Shown: positions 21,944-29,674 of the stretch, one piece after another
Position numbering within the stretch: the first letter of the stretch is position 1
How the letters are laid out: the number at the start of each line of letters is the position of its first letter
Assembly (NCBI GenBank): GCA_002783865.1
Contig: PFJE01000152.1
Span: 1 to 42,295, forward strand
DNA: 42,295 nucleotides
Reading direction: 5' to 3'
Source of the DNA: Sphingomonadales bacterium CG_4_10_14_3_um_filter_58_15
GTDB lineage: Bacteria > Pseudomonadota > Alphaproteobacteria > Sphingomonadales > Sphingomonadaceae
Made by a program: the position numbers and the translations under genes
The notes under the pieces: generated by a model
What the model was told of the DNA's origin: nothing
What the model saw: the letters and a program-made list of their open reading frames with translations, nothing else
The model's database searches: none

Positions 21944-21963
21944 ACAATATAGAATTTGATTGT
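21944..21963. promoter_or_regulatory. Candidate LysR operator between pirin and lysR
   Basis: The arms ACAAT (21944-21948) and ATTGT (21959-21963) flank a ten-base centre. This AT-rich inverted repeat of LysR type lies 26 bases before the LysR start and about 80 bases before the pirin start, where a LysR protein typically binds to control both promoters. Confidence 0.45.
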
Positions 21964-21989
21964 TTCCATATATTGCTTAATATCGGGCT

Positions 21990-22880
21990 ATGTCGTTACC
22001 TGATTATGAAGCATGGGCGATTTTTGCCTCGGTGGCGCGGCTCGGCAGCTTCACAGCAGCAGCCAATGAACTGGCGCTTTCCAAGCCCACCATCTCGAAA
22101 GCCATCTCGCGCCTGGAACAGGCGCTCGGCACGGTGCTGTTCCATCGGACATCGCGCAAAATATCCCTGTCGACAGCGGGCAAGTCGCTTCTGCCGCATG
22201 CCCAGCAAATTGCCCGCGACGGCGAGGCGGCAATGGAAGCGGCGCGCGACACCACGCATCTGTTGAAAGGTCAGGTCCGTGTGGCCGCACCGCTCAGTTA
22301 TGGCGTCTCCCACCTGGCACCGGTAATCGCCGACTTCATGTGCGCCTATCCGGAAATCGCCGTTGATCTGCAGCTCAATGACGCCCAGGTCGATCTGATC
22401 GAGCAGGGCTTTGATTGTGCCATCCGTATCGCTGATCTTCCAGACAGCAGTCTCCGAGCCATCCAGCTGCGGAAGGTGCAAGGCTATTTCATCGCCGCTC
22501 CGAGCTACATCAAGCGCATCGGCCAGCCAGAGCAGCCCAGCGATCTCGTCGATCACGATTGTTTTATCTATTCCAACACACAAAGCCCGGAGTTCTGGCA
22601 AATCACCGGCCCAGATAATCAGATTGCAAATGTGCGCCCCAAATGCCGATTCCAGAGCAACAATGGTGATGTCATGCTGCCAGCGCTCATCGCTGGCAGA
22701 GGTATAGGGTATTTGCCCGATTTTCTGTGCCAGAACGCTCTTGATGCTGGCGAGCTGATCAATGTCCTGCCGGGATGGCGCATGGGTGATATCGCCCTCA
22801 ATATCGTCACGCCGCCGTCGCGCTTGCGTCCGGCGCGGGTCGATGCGCTGGTCAATTTTCTGAGGGACAATTTGCTTTAG
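21990..22880 (+). CDS. LysR family transcriptional regulator
   Basis: A 296-residue LTTR. The N-terminal winged helix-turn-helix is clear (residues 1-60: WAIFASVARLGSFTAAANELALSKPTISKAISRLEQALGTVLFHRTSRKISLS). The rest is a two-lobed effector-binding domain, with the LKGQVRVAAPLSYGVSHLAPVI start and IAGRGIGYLPDFL segments characteristic of the CrgA/NrdM-like subgroup. It is oriented away from the pirin and wrbA genes with 125 bases between the starts, so it likely controls them; CrgA-type regulators often respond to quinones or electrophiles. It ends 217 bases before the next gene. Confidence 0.94.
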   Translation: MSLPDYEAWAIFASVARLGSFTAAANELALSKPTISKAISRLEQALGTVLFHRTSRKISLSTAGKSLLPHAQQIARDGEAAMEAARDTTHLLKGQVRVAAPLSYGVSHLAPVIADFMCAYPEIAVDLQLNDAQVDLIEQGFDCAIRIADLPDSSLRAIQLRKVQGYFIAAPSYIKRIGQPEQPSDLVDHDCFIYSNTQSPEFWQITGPDNQIANVRPKCRFQSNNGDVMLPALIAGRGIGYLPDFLCQNALDAGELINVLPGWRMGDIALNIVTPPSRLRPARVDALVNFLRDNLL

Positions 22881-23047
22881 TCCGGCTAATTTCGCTGTCC
22901 TACAGCAACCGGATTCTGTACCTTCCCCGTTGAAACCAACAAAAAGCTGACCCTGAACCATGGCCGTAAACATCTTCTCCAATATCATTTCGAATGCTCG
23001 GCAGGGTGCCTTTGTCTCGAAAATCGAAGACAGGGAGATTTTTTCTC

Positions 23048-23068
23048 TTACACTGTAAAGTTTGTAAA
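23048..23068. promoter_or_regulatory. Palindrome with direct repeat upstream of the LysE-type gene
   Basis: TTACACTGTAA (23048-23058) is a near-perfect palindrome around a central C, and TGTAAAG occurs twice in a row (23054-23060 and 23064-23070 region). It lies 30-50 bases upstream of the lysE start and may be an operator for a TetR-type or similar regulator. No dedicated regulator lies directly next to it. The 217-base gap that holds it (22881-23097) has no other gene I can support. Confidence 0.35.
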
Positions 23069-23097
23069 GTTCATCAGCAAAGCAGGTCCGAATATTA

Positions 23098-23778
23098 ATG
23101 GCGCTAGAAACCATCCTGCTATTTCTGGTCACCGACATGATGTTCTGCCTGACCCCCGGTCCAGCGACTCTGGTCATCGTCAGCCATGCCCTGCCACATG
23201 GCCCCGCAGGCGGCATGCGCGGCGCATTCGGTCCCATCGTTGGCGTGAATGTCGGCAATTTCCTCTGGTATGGGCTGACCGCTTTCGGCCTGATCGCGCT
23301 GATACAGGCGGTTCCGACCGCTTATTCGATACTCCGCTGGGTCGGAGTCGCCTATTTGCTCTGGATGTCCTTCCAGATGTTCCAGAGACGAGGCAGCGCG
23401 CTGGCTCGGCAATCCGCCAGGAGCGCGGGCTTCCGAAAGGGATTTCTCAGCGGTTTGACGGTGCAGATGTCCAATCCGAAGGCGCTGTTGTTCTACAGCG
23501 CAGTCATCCCTCCATTCATCGATCCGGATGGCCAGGTGCTACTACAATTTGCCATTCTGGCCGGCCTGACCGTTATCACCGAGACCACCGGCCTGAGCTT
23601 CTATGCCAGCCTCGCCACGCGGGCCCGCAAGCTCGGCCGTGCCGATCAGGCGCAGCCCCTGTTCCAGAAGATTGCAGCGACCGTGCTGATCGCCGCAGCG
23701 CTGATATTGGCATGGTGGAATCTCACCGATAGCGCGGTACAGAGCGCGTTCAACCTGACGCAAGGCAAGATAGTCTAA
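23098..23778 (+). CDS. LysE/RhtB family translocator
   Basis: A 226-residue inner-membrane exporter of the LysE/RhtB superfamily, which moves amino acids or homoserine lactones and related compounds out of the cell. The hallmark N-terminal sequence LTPGPATLVIVSHAL follows the first helix, and FGPIVGVNVGNFLWYGLTAFG and WVGVAYLLWMSFQMF are typical helix-connecting segments. Six hydrophobic segments are visible. The ATG at 23098 has no strong ribosome site in the preceding bases. The next gene, a metalloprotease, starts only nine bases after its stop, so the pair is probably one operon. The exported compound cannot be inferred. Confidence 0.9.
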   Translation: MALETILLFLVTDMMFCLTPGPATLVIVSHALPHGPAGGMRGAFGPIVGVNVGNFLWYGLTAFGLIALIQAVPTAYSILRWVGVAYLLWMSFQMFQRRGSALARQSARSAGFRKGFLSGLTVQMSNPKALLFYSAVIPPFIDPDGQVLLQFAILAGLTVITETTGLSFYASLATRARKLGRADQAQPLFQKIAATVLIAAALILAWWNLTDSAVQSAFNLTQGKIV

Positions 23779-23787
23779 AGGAATATC

Positions 23788-24804
23788 ATGATCCGAACCT
23801 GCTTATCCCTGATCGCTTTGCTCTTTGCCACGCCGCTATATGCGCAGGAGCCACCATCGAACGGCTTCAACGCGGAAACGATATTGGCGCTGAAGGGCTT
23901 GCAATTGCTGGACCACCGGATGAATGCAATCGGCTACCGGCTAGCCGCTGCCAACACCCCCTATTGCCCCGAAAAAACTGCGCAGACCGGCTTGCTGCTA
24001 CATGCAATCGATCAATATCCGGATCAGGCGGTCGCCCGTTTCGCGCTCGGCTTTGACGGACAGGTCGCGATCAATGCGGTCGCGCCCGGCAGCCCGGGCG
24101 CGGCAGCGGGTCTGTTACCCGGTGATGATATTCTGACGATCGACGGGATCAAGGTCGAAGATATTCCGCTCGACGATCCGGCCGTCGCCAGCGAGCCCGC
24201 CAATTATCGGCGCATCGCCGCAGTGAATCAACGGCTGGAAGATGCGCTGTCGCAGGGCGATGTGACGCTCGATATTCTGCGCGGTGGCGAACAAACGCAG
24301 ATGACGGTAAAATCGCGCCCCGCCTGCCCCAGCCGGTTTCAGATAGAGGTCAGCACGGACCGAGGTGCATCGGCCAACGGCCAAATTGTCTCGGTTACTT
24401 CCGAGATGGCGGAATATTTCCTGACCGACGATGAATTTGCCTCCGTGGTTGCACACGAACTGGCCCACAATCTGCTGAAACACCGCGACCAGCTTGATGC
24501 GCAAGGCGTCAATCGCGGGTTTTTTGGCCAGCTTGGCAAGAGCGCCGGGCGGATCAAGAGCGCGGAGATTGAAGCCGACCGGCTGTCGGTATGGCTGATG
24601 GCCAATGCCGGCTATGATCCGCAAGCTGCCGTCCGCTTCTGGACCCGCTACGGCAAGGAACATGGCAAGGGCATATTCTCAGCCTCGACCCATTATCGCT
24701 GGAAGAAACGGGTGAAACTGTTCGAAGAAGAAATCGCGAAAATGGCGGCTATCGAGGCGGTTGATGGCAAATATGCGCCGCCGCTATTGGCCGAAACAGA
24801 CTGA
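23788..24804 (+). CDS. Periplasmic M48 family zinc metalloprotease with N-terminal PDZ domain
   Basis: A 338-residue exported protease. Residues 1-19 (MIRTCLSLIALLFATPLYA, cut before QEPP) form a signal peptide. A PDZ-like domain follows at about residues 80-165 (AINAVAPGSPGAAAGLLPGDDILTIDG is the typical ligand-binding core). The catalytic domain carries HELAH (His223, His227) with the third zinc ligand Glu262 in EIEADRL. The PDZ before the protease is the reverse of DegP and differs from HtpX, though M48-PDZ proteins are known. Probable role: quality control of periplasmic or envelope proteins. It is co-directional with lysE, nine bases away, and convergent with a small lipoprotein gene. 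Confidence 0.92.
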   Translation: MIRTCLSLIALLFATPLYAQEPPSNGFNAETILALKGLQLLDHRMNAIGYRLAAANTPYCPEKTAQTGLLLHAIDQYPDQAVARFALGFDGQVAINAVAPGSPGAAAGLLPGDDILTIDGIKVEDIPLDDPAVASEPANYRRIAAVNQRLEDALSQGDVTLDILRGGEQTQMTVKSRPACPSRFQIEVSTDRGASANGQIVSVTSEMAEYFLTDDEFASVVAHELAHNLLKHRDQLDAQGVNRGFFGQLGKSAGRIKSAEIEADRLSVWLMANAGYDPQAAVRFWTRYGKEHGKGIFSASTHYRWKKRVKLFEEEIAKMAAIEAVDGKYAPPLLAETD

Positions 24805-24805
24805 C

Positions 24806-25078
24806 TTAATCGTACCGCTTATAAGCCTCTTTGCAATTCCGCCGCTCCTGCTTGTTTCGCGCTTCGTCCAGACATAGATCCCGCTGCTTTTTCCGGTCCG
24901 CGAGCACCTTTCGGCCCAGATCTTCTTCTTTCTCGGACTGGCTCTGTGTGGTGGCATCCACGGCGGTCTCAACCACCGTCCCCGCCGCCCGGAAGGGCGC
25001 GGTGACAATCTTGCTGGCGACACAGCCCGAAAGGGCCACGGGCATCGACATCAGAATCAAAATGGGCACGGCTCGCAT
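24806..25078 (-). CDS. Small lipoprotein, charged C-terminus
   Basis: A 90-residue protein starting at ATG 25078 with GAGGAG seven bases upstream. Residues 1-18 form a lipoprotein signal and the lipobox LSGC places the acylated Cys at 19, giving an outer-membrane-anchored mature protein. The rest is polar and highly charged (SEKEEDLGRKVLADRKKQRDLCLDEARNKQERRNCKEAYKRYD) and looks helical, with two Cys that could pair. I recognise no named family. The in-frame extension upstream to 25267 is rejected because it lacks a start signal and has unlikely composition. It lies 61 bases downstream of galU and is convergent with the M48 gene, so it may end the galU transcript. Confidence 0.75.
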   Translation of the reverse strand: MRAVPILILMSMPVALSGCVASKIVTAPFRAAGTVVETAVDATTQSQSEKEEDLGRKVLADRKKQRDLCLDEARNKQERRNCKEAYKRYD

Positions 25079-25139
25079 GATATTCTCCTCAGAAACAATG
25101 TGCGCGCCACCGAATGAAGTGCGGCTGAACGCGTATCGA

Positions 25140-26006
25140 CTATTCGGCCAGCAACTTCTCTGCAATGTCGCGCATTGCAGCACCGATTTCCGGATGCGAC
25201 AAAGCGAGCGCCAGATTGGCCTCGACATAACCCTGCTTCGATCCGCAATCATAGCGCTTGCCGTCAAAGGTCATGCCGTGAAAGGGTTGCTGCCCAATCA
25301 TCTGCGCCATCGCATCGGTCAGCTGGATCTCCCCACCGGCACCAGCAGCCTGCGTTTCCAATATCCGCATCACTTCGGGCTGCAAGATATAGCGTCCCGG
25401 CAGAATCAGGTTCGATGGTGCCGTGCCCGCGGGCGGCTTCTCGACCAGCCCTTTGACCTCTGTGATCGGACCATCGCGGTAGCCGGGATCGATCACACCA
25501 TAGGACGGAGTATCCTCGATCGGTATTTCCAGCGCACAGACTATATTGCCGCCAAGCTTGTCATAGGCGCTCACCATCTGCTTCATGCAGCCGGGAGAGC
25601 CGACCATGAATTCGTCGGGCAGAAAAATCGCGAACGGCTCATCGCCGATAATATCGCGGGCGCACCAGATTGCATGACCCAGACCAAGTGGCTCCTGCTG
25701 CCGAACAAAAACACAATCGCCCGGCCGCAGGCGGGTTCCGTCAAGCACCGAGCGGTCTTTGGATCGGTCAGCCATATTCCGTTCCAACTCGAAGGCCATG
25801 TCGAAATGGTCCTCGATCATCCCCTTGCCGCGACCATTGACGAAGATCATCTGCTCGATTCCGGCCTCCAGCGCCTCGTCCACGGCATATTGCAGCAGCG
25901 GACGATCGACGATCGGGAACAGTTCCTTGGGCATCACCTTGGTCGCCGGCAGGAACCGGGTTCCCATGCCGGCAACCGGAAAAACAGCTTTTCGGATTGG
26001 CTTCAT
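25140..26006 (-). CDS. galU: UTP-glucose-1-phosphate uridylyltransferase
   Basis: GalU makes UDP-glucose from UTP and glucose-1-phosphate, feeding glycolipid, exopolysaccharide and galactose pathways; in sphingomonads it supplies glycosphingolipids and sphingans. The 288-residue sequence has the nucleotidyltransferase signature KAVFPVAGMGTRFLPATKVMPKELFPIVDRPLLQYAVDEA (GMGTR at 13-17, Lys23, PKE at 26-28), FLPDEFMVG with the metal-binding Asp, and VEKPP. Length matches the family (about 290). The gene starts nine bases after the msrA stop on the same strand, so it is probably expressed with msrA and the RND pump, an unusual partner set for a housekeeping gene. Confidence 0.96.
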   Translation of the reverse strand: MKPIRKAVFPVAGMGTRFLPATKVMPKELFPIVDRPLLQYAVDEALEAGIEQMIFVNGRGKGMIEDHFDMAFELERNMADRSKDRSVLDGTRLRPGDCVFVRQQEPLGLGHAIWCARDIIGDEPFAIFLPDEFMVGSPGCMKQMVSAYDKLGGNIVCALEIPIEDTPSYGVIDPGYRDGPITEVKGLVEKPPAGTAPSNLILPGRYILQPEVMRILETQAAGAGGEIQLTDAMAQMIGQQPFHGMTFDGKRYDCGSKQGYVEANLALALSHPEIGAAMRDIAEKLLAE

Positions 26007-26015
26007 GGGTCGATT

Positions 26016-26549
26016 CTACTCCTTCAGCTTGTCGGCAAAACTGGTTCTAAGTTTTTGCAGTTTTGGCGGGATGGTAGCAACACAATAAGGATTGCTGCGA
26101 CCCTCGTCAGCCCAATATTGCTGATGATAATCTTCCGCCGCATACCAGGTTGCGGGACCCTCGATCGTGGTGACAACAGGCTCCCTGCGACCTTCTCCGG
26201 CCCGCACGATGCCAGCTTCCGCTGCCGCACGCTGCTCGTCATCCAGCGGGAAAATCGCCGAACGATACTGCGTGCCAATGTCGTTGCCCTGACGATTGAG
26301 CTGGGTCGGATCATGGGTGGCGAAGAAAATATCGAGCAGGTCGGCATAGCTGACGACGTCTCCGTCAAACCCGATTTTGATCGCTTCGGCATGGCCGGTC
26401 GTTCCCGAACAAACCTCACGATAGGTGGGGTCGGGCTTCTCGCCGCCGATATACCCGCTTTCGACCGAACGCACTCCCGCGATATCATTGAACACCGCTT
26501 CGGTGCACCAAAAACAACCACCGGCAAAAATGGCTTCCTGATTTGCCAT
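26016..26549 (-). CDS. msrA: Peptide-methionine (S)-S-oxide reductase MsrA
   Basis: MsrA repairs methionine-S-sulfoxide in oxidised proteins, using thioredoxin. The 177-residue protein shows the catalytic motif GGCFWCTEAVF with Cys12 as nucleophile, plus GYIGGEKPDPTYREVCSGTTGHAE, DPTQLNRQGNDIGTQYRSAIF and the resolving-Cys segment NPYCVA. I start it at ATG 26549, five bases after GGAG, not at the GTG two codons earlier. It sits 11 bases downstream of the RND permease stop and 9 bases upstream of galU, giving a tightly packed operon; oxidative damage repair and drug efflux may be co-induced. Confidence 0.96.
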   Translation of the reverse strand: MANQEAIFAGGCFWCTEAVFNDIAGVRSVESGYIGGEKPDPTYREVCSGTTGHAEAIKIGFDGDVVSYADLLDIFFATHDPTQLNRQGNDIGTQYRSAIFPLDDEQRAAAEAGIVRAGEGRREPVVTTIEGPATWYAAEDYHQQYWADEGRSNPYCVATIPPKLQKLRTSFADKLKE

Positions 26550-26560
26550 ACACACTCCTT

Positions 26561-29500
26561 TTAAACAGCGAGAGCATCGCTCCCGCTATCTGCGTTCCTG
26601 TTCTCTTCGTCGCGTCTGGCGACCAGAAGATACATGGCCGGTGTGACCACGCGAGACAAGAGGGTCGAACTGATCAATCCGCCGATGATGATGGCGGCCA
26701 GCGGTGCGTAAAGTGCGCCGCCCCAGAAAGCGAGCGGTGTCAATCCCCCGATCGCTGTGATCGACGTCAGCAGCACCGGTAGAAACCGGACTTCGCCGGC
26801 GCGTTCGATCGCGTCGCGCAAGCCCATGCCCTGCTCCCGCAATTGGGTGGTAAAATCGACCAGCAAGATCGAGTTTTTGATCTCGATACCAATGAGCGCG
26901 ATGAACCCGATAATCGCCATGACGCTGAGCGAGTTACCAGTGACAAATAACGCCACGAGTCCGCCAAAAGTCCCCAGGGGGATAACCCCGGCGACCACGA
27001 TAGTTTCTCGAAACCGGCGGAACTCGGCCACCAGAACCGCAAGAATCAACATGAGCGCGGTGATGATCAACGGACCGAAATTGCCAAAAGTCTCGCCAAT
27101 TTTCTCCGCCTCACCGCCGACCGACCATGTATAGCCTTCGGGAAATTTGATCTTTTCCAGCTGCTCGACGGCGCGGTTGCTGACCGTGGACGGGACCTCA
27201 CCGAATTCGACCTGCGCCGTCACCAGCACCGTTCGCTGCAACTGATAGCGCTGGATTTGCGGCGTTACATTGGTGAGCGTCGGGCTGGTTATCTGCGATA
27301 GTGGCACAGGATCGCCGGCGCGCGTGGCAATATAGATTTTGTCCAGCACCGACATCGGCAGGCTACCCTCGAACGGGAAGCGGACGGTTACCGGATAGTC
27401 ATCCCCTTCCTGATCCCGGAAGGATGCGGCCCGTTCGCCGCTGATAGCCAGCCGAATCGCCCGGCGCGGTGCGCCCGACGGAATATCGAGCAGCGCTGCT
27501 TTCTTTTCATCCAGACCAATATCCAGATCAATCTTGTCGGTTTCTACCGGATTGACGATGTCTCGGGCACCTGGGGTTTCCCGCAACACATCGGTGATTT
27601 TGCCAGCGAGTTCCTTGAGCGTGTCCAATTCCGGTCCCGCAACCCGGATGACGATCGGTGCCTCCACCGGCGTCCCATTCTGGAAAAGTTCGATTTGGAC
27701 ACGTGCGCCGGCAATCTGGTCCAGTTTCTTGCGCAACCGATCGATCATCTGCGGCCCTTCGCGTGTGTCCCATTTGTCCAGCACCGCCAGCACTTCGCCA
27801 TGATTGATCCGCTCGGCCCTTGGCCCAACATTGTAGAACACCTGCGGATTGCCATTCCCGATATTTTCCGCCCGCACCTTTATGCTCGGTTCGGTTTCCA
27901 GAATTTTTGTGACTTCGCCAACAATCCGGTCGGTGCGATCCAGACTGCTGCCCTGCTCCGCTTCCACCGCAACCCGGAAATAGGGCGCGTCAGCGAAAGG
28001 AAATAGCGAGAAGCCCAATAGCGGGACAAGCGCGAAGGCGGACAGACACAGGCCCAAGGCCAGCACGACCGTCTTGACCGGCGCGCCCAGAGCGACGTGC
28101 AGAAAGGGTCGATAAAACCGCTGAATCTTGTCGTTAACCCAGCGTAGCGCCGGATTGCCTTCCGGATCTTCGTCGCGCCGCAGGATCCGGCTGGCGAGAA
28201 ACGGGATCAGGGACAGTGAAATCGCCAGCGACGCCAGCACCGTCGCGATAATGGCGATGAAAAAGGATCTGGTATAAGATCCCGCACCACCCGGTAGAAA
28301 CAGCAGCGGGGCAAAGGCCAGAACCAGAACAGCCGTTGAACCGATAACCGCAGCGCGGATTTCCAGACTTCCCTCAATAGCGGCCTGGGTTCGTGTTTTT
28401 CCCATGCGCAAATGGCGCGCAATATTTTCCGTGACGACGATACTATCGTCCACGAGCAACCCAAGCGACACGATAAAACCGGCGATCGAGAGCTGGTTAA
28501 GATTAAATCCCATCGCATATAGGGCCAACAGACCGGACGCGAGCGATAGCGGTATCGAGATCATGACGATCGCCGAGGACCGAAACCCAAGCGGCAGCAG
28601 CGTGAAAAGGACCAAGGCGATAGCGATTGTAAAATCGCGGGTCAGTTCACTCAGTCGTCTCTGAACATCACGGCTCTGGTCAAACTGCATCACCAGTTTG
28701 ATGTCCGGCGGTAGAATCGAACGTTGCTGCGCAAGAACAACATCAAGCTCGTCTTTTAGTCGCGTGACATCCACGCCATCTTTTTGGGTTACAGTCAGAA
28801 ATACCGCTCGCTCGCCATTGTGCCGGGCTCGGTAAATCTGCTCCTCCGCACCCCAATTTACTTTCGCGACATCCCCGACCGTCAGAAGCGATCCGCCCGA
28901 CGCCCGCAGGGGTAATTGCCGGATGGCATCGAGATTGCGGAACGCTCCACCCGCTTCGACGTTCAGTCTTCGCTCACCGCTCTGCACCGCGCCACCGGTT
29001 AGGTCAGTTCCTCCCTGGCGAACGGCCTCGGCCACCGCACTAGCCGGCACACGCAGTTCCGATAGTCGCTCAGGAACAACCTCCACGCTGACTTCCGGCC
29101 TCGGTAAACCAAAAATTCGCGATTCCCGGACGCCGGAATTGCGCGTGAAGACATCCACGAGATCGTCTGCGTATTTTTCCATCCGCCGCCATGATGCGGT
29201 TTTGCTGATGAGCGCCACCTGCATGACGGCAGCCTCCGTGGTGCGGACTTTGCGAAACTCCAATTTTTGCAAATCTGCGGGAAGCTCGTCGCGGATTGCA
29301 GATACTTCCCGCACCACATCATCGAAATAGCCATCGACATCGCCGGACCATTCGCTGAATTCAACACGGATGACGGTTCCGCCATCCGTGCTCGTCGATT
29401 GCACTTCTACAAAGTCGTCCAACCCCTGAACAACATCTTCGATAGGCTTCGCAATCGTCTCTTCCATTTCCTGTGCGTCGGCGCCGGGGTGGATCGCGAT

Positions 29501-29653
29501 GATACTGACAGCAGGGATGGGGAAATGAGGGTCCACAGCCTTGGGGATATTGAAGAGCGCTGTAATGCCCAGCAATACCAGTAGGGTAAAAAGAACCAGG
29601 CTGAGTTGCCAGCGTGAAATGACGAACCGGGCAAGCATGTCAGGCCCGATCAT
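26561..29653 (-). CDS. RND multidrug efflux permease (HAE1-like)
   Basis: A 1030-residue inner-membrane proton-driven pump of the resistance-nodulation-division superfamily. The usual layout is visible: one N-terminal helix, large periplasmic porter domain (about 35-330), helices 2-7, then a second periplasmic loop and helices 8-12. The proton-relay aspartates appear in GLLVDDSIVVTENIARHL. The N-terminal repeat ISRWQLSLVLFTLLVLLGI and the C-terminal GIEIKNSILLVDF are family hallmarks. The preceding gene on the same strand is the periplasmic adaptor, so both form one pump; no outer-membrane channel gene is adjacent and a TolC-type protein elsewhere is likely used. Start: ATG 29653 with GGAGG directly adjacent, or 29638. 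Substrate unknown. Confidence 0.93.
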   Translation of the reverse strand: MIGPDMLARFVISRWQLSLVLFTLLVLLGITALFNIPKAVDPHFPIPAVSIIAIHPGADAQEMEETIAKPIEDVVQGLDDFVEVQSTSTDGGTVIRVEFSEWSGDVDGYFDDVVREVSAIRDELPADLQKLEFRKVRTTEAAVMQVALISKTASWRRMEKYADDLVDVFTRNSGVRESRIFGLPRPEVSVEVVPERLSELRVPASAVAEAVRQGGTDLTGGAVQSGERRLNVEAGGAFRNLDAIRQLPLRASGGSLLTVGDVAKVNWGAEEQIYRARHNGERAVFLTVTQKDGVDVTRLKDELDVVLAQQRSILPPDIKLVMQFDQSRDVQRRLSELTRDFTIAIALVLFTLLPLGFRSSAIVMISIPLSLASGLLALYAMGFNLNQLSIAGFIVSLGLLVDDSIVVTENIARHLRMGKTRTQAAIEGSLEIRAAVIGSTAVLVLAFAPLLFLPGGAGSYTRSFFIAIIATVLASLAISLSLIPFLASRILRRDEDPEGNPALRWVNDKIQRFYRPFLHVALGAPVKTVVLALGLCLSAFALVPLLGFSLFPFADAPYFRVAVEAEQGSSLDRTDRIVGEVTKILETEPSIKVRAENIGNGNPQVFYNVGPRAERINHGEVLAVLDKWDTREGPQMIDRLRKKLDQIAGARVQIELFQNGTPVEAPIVIRVAGPELDTLKELAGKITDVLRETPGARDIVNPVETDKIDLDIGLDEKKAALLDIPSGAPRRAIRLAISGERAASFRDQEGDDYPVTVRFPFEGSLPMSVLDKIYIATRAGDPVPLSQITSPTLTNVTPQIQRYQLQRTVLVTAQVEFGEVPSTVSNRAVEQLEKIKFPEGYTWSVGGEAEKIGETFGNFGPLIITALMLILAVLVAEFRRFRETIVVAGVIPLGTFGGLVALFVTGNSLSVMAIIGFIALIGIEIKNSILLVDFTTQLREQGMGLRDAIERAGEVRFLPVLLTSITAIGGLTPLAFWGGALYAPLAAIIIGGLISSTLLSRVVTPAMYLLVARRDEENRNADSGSDALAV

Positions 29654-29674
29654 CCTCCAGATTCAGCATCGCAA

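Noticed and set aside
22960-23058. 32-codon plus-strand frame between lysR and lysE
   Set aside because: No ribosome binding site and no family match; kept only as a remark in the palindrome finding.
21996-23258. Long minus-strand ORF of 420 codons across LysR and the LysE start
   Set aside because: It is a shadow of the LysR and LysE genes, which carry unmistakable family motifs on the plus strand.
24831-26564. Plus-strand ORF of 577 codons across lipoprotein, galU and msrA
   Set aside because: It is a long shadow of three minus-strand genes with clear motifs; codon bias alone explains its length.
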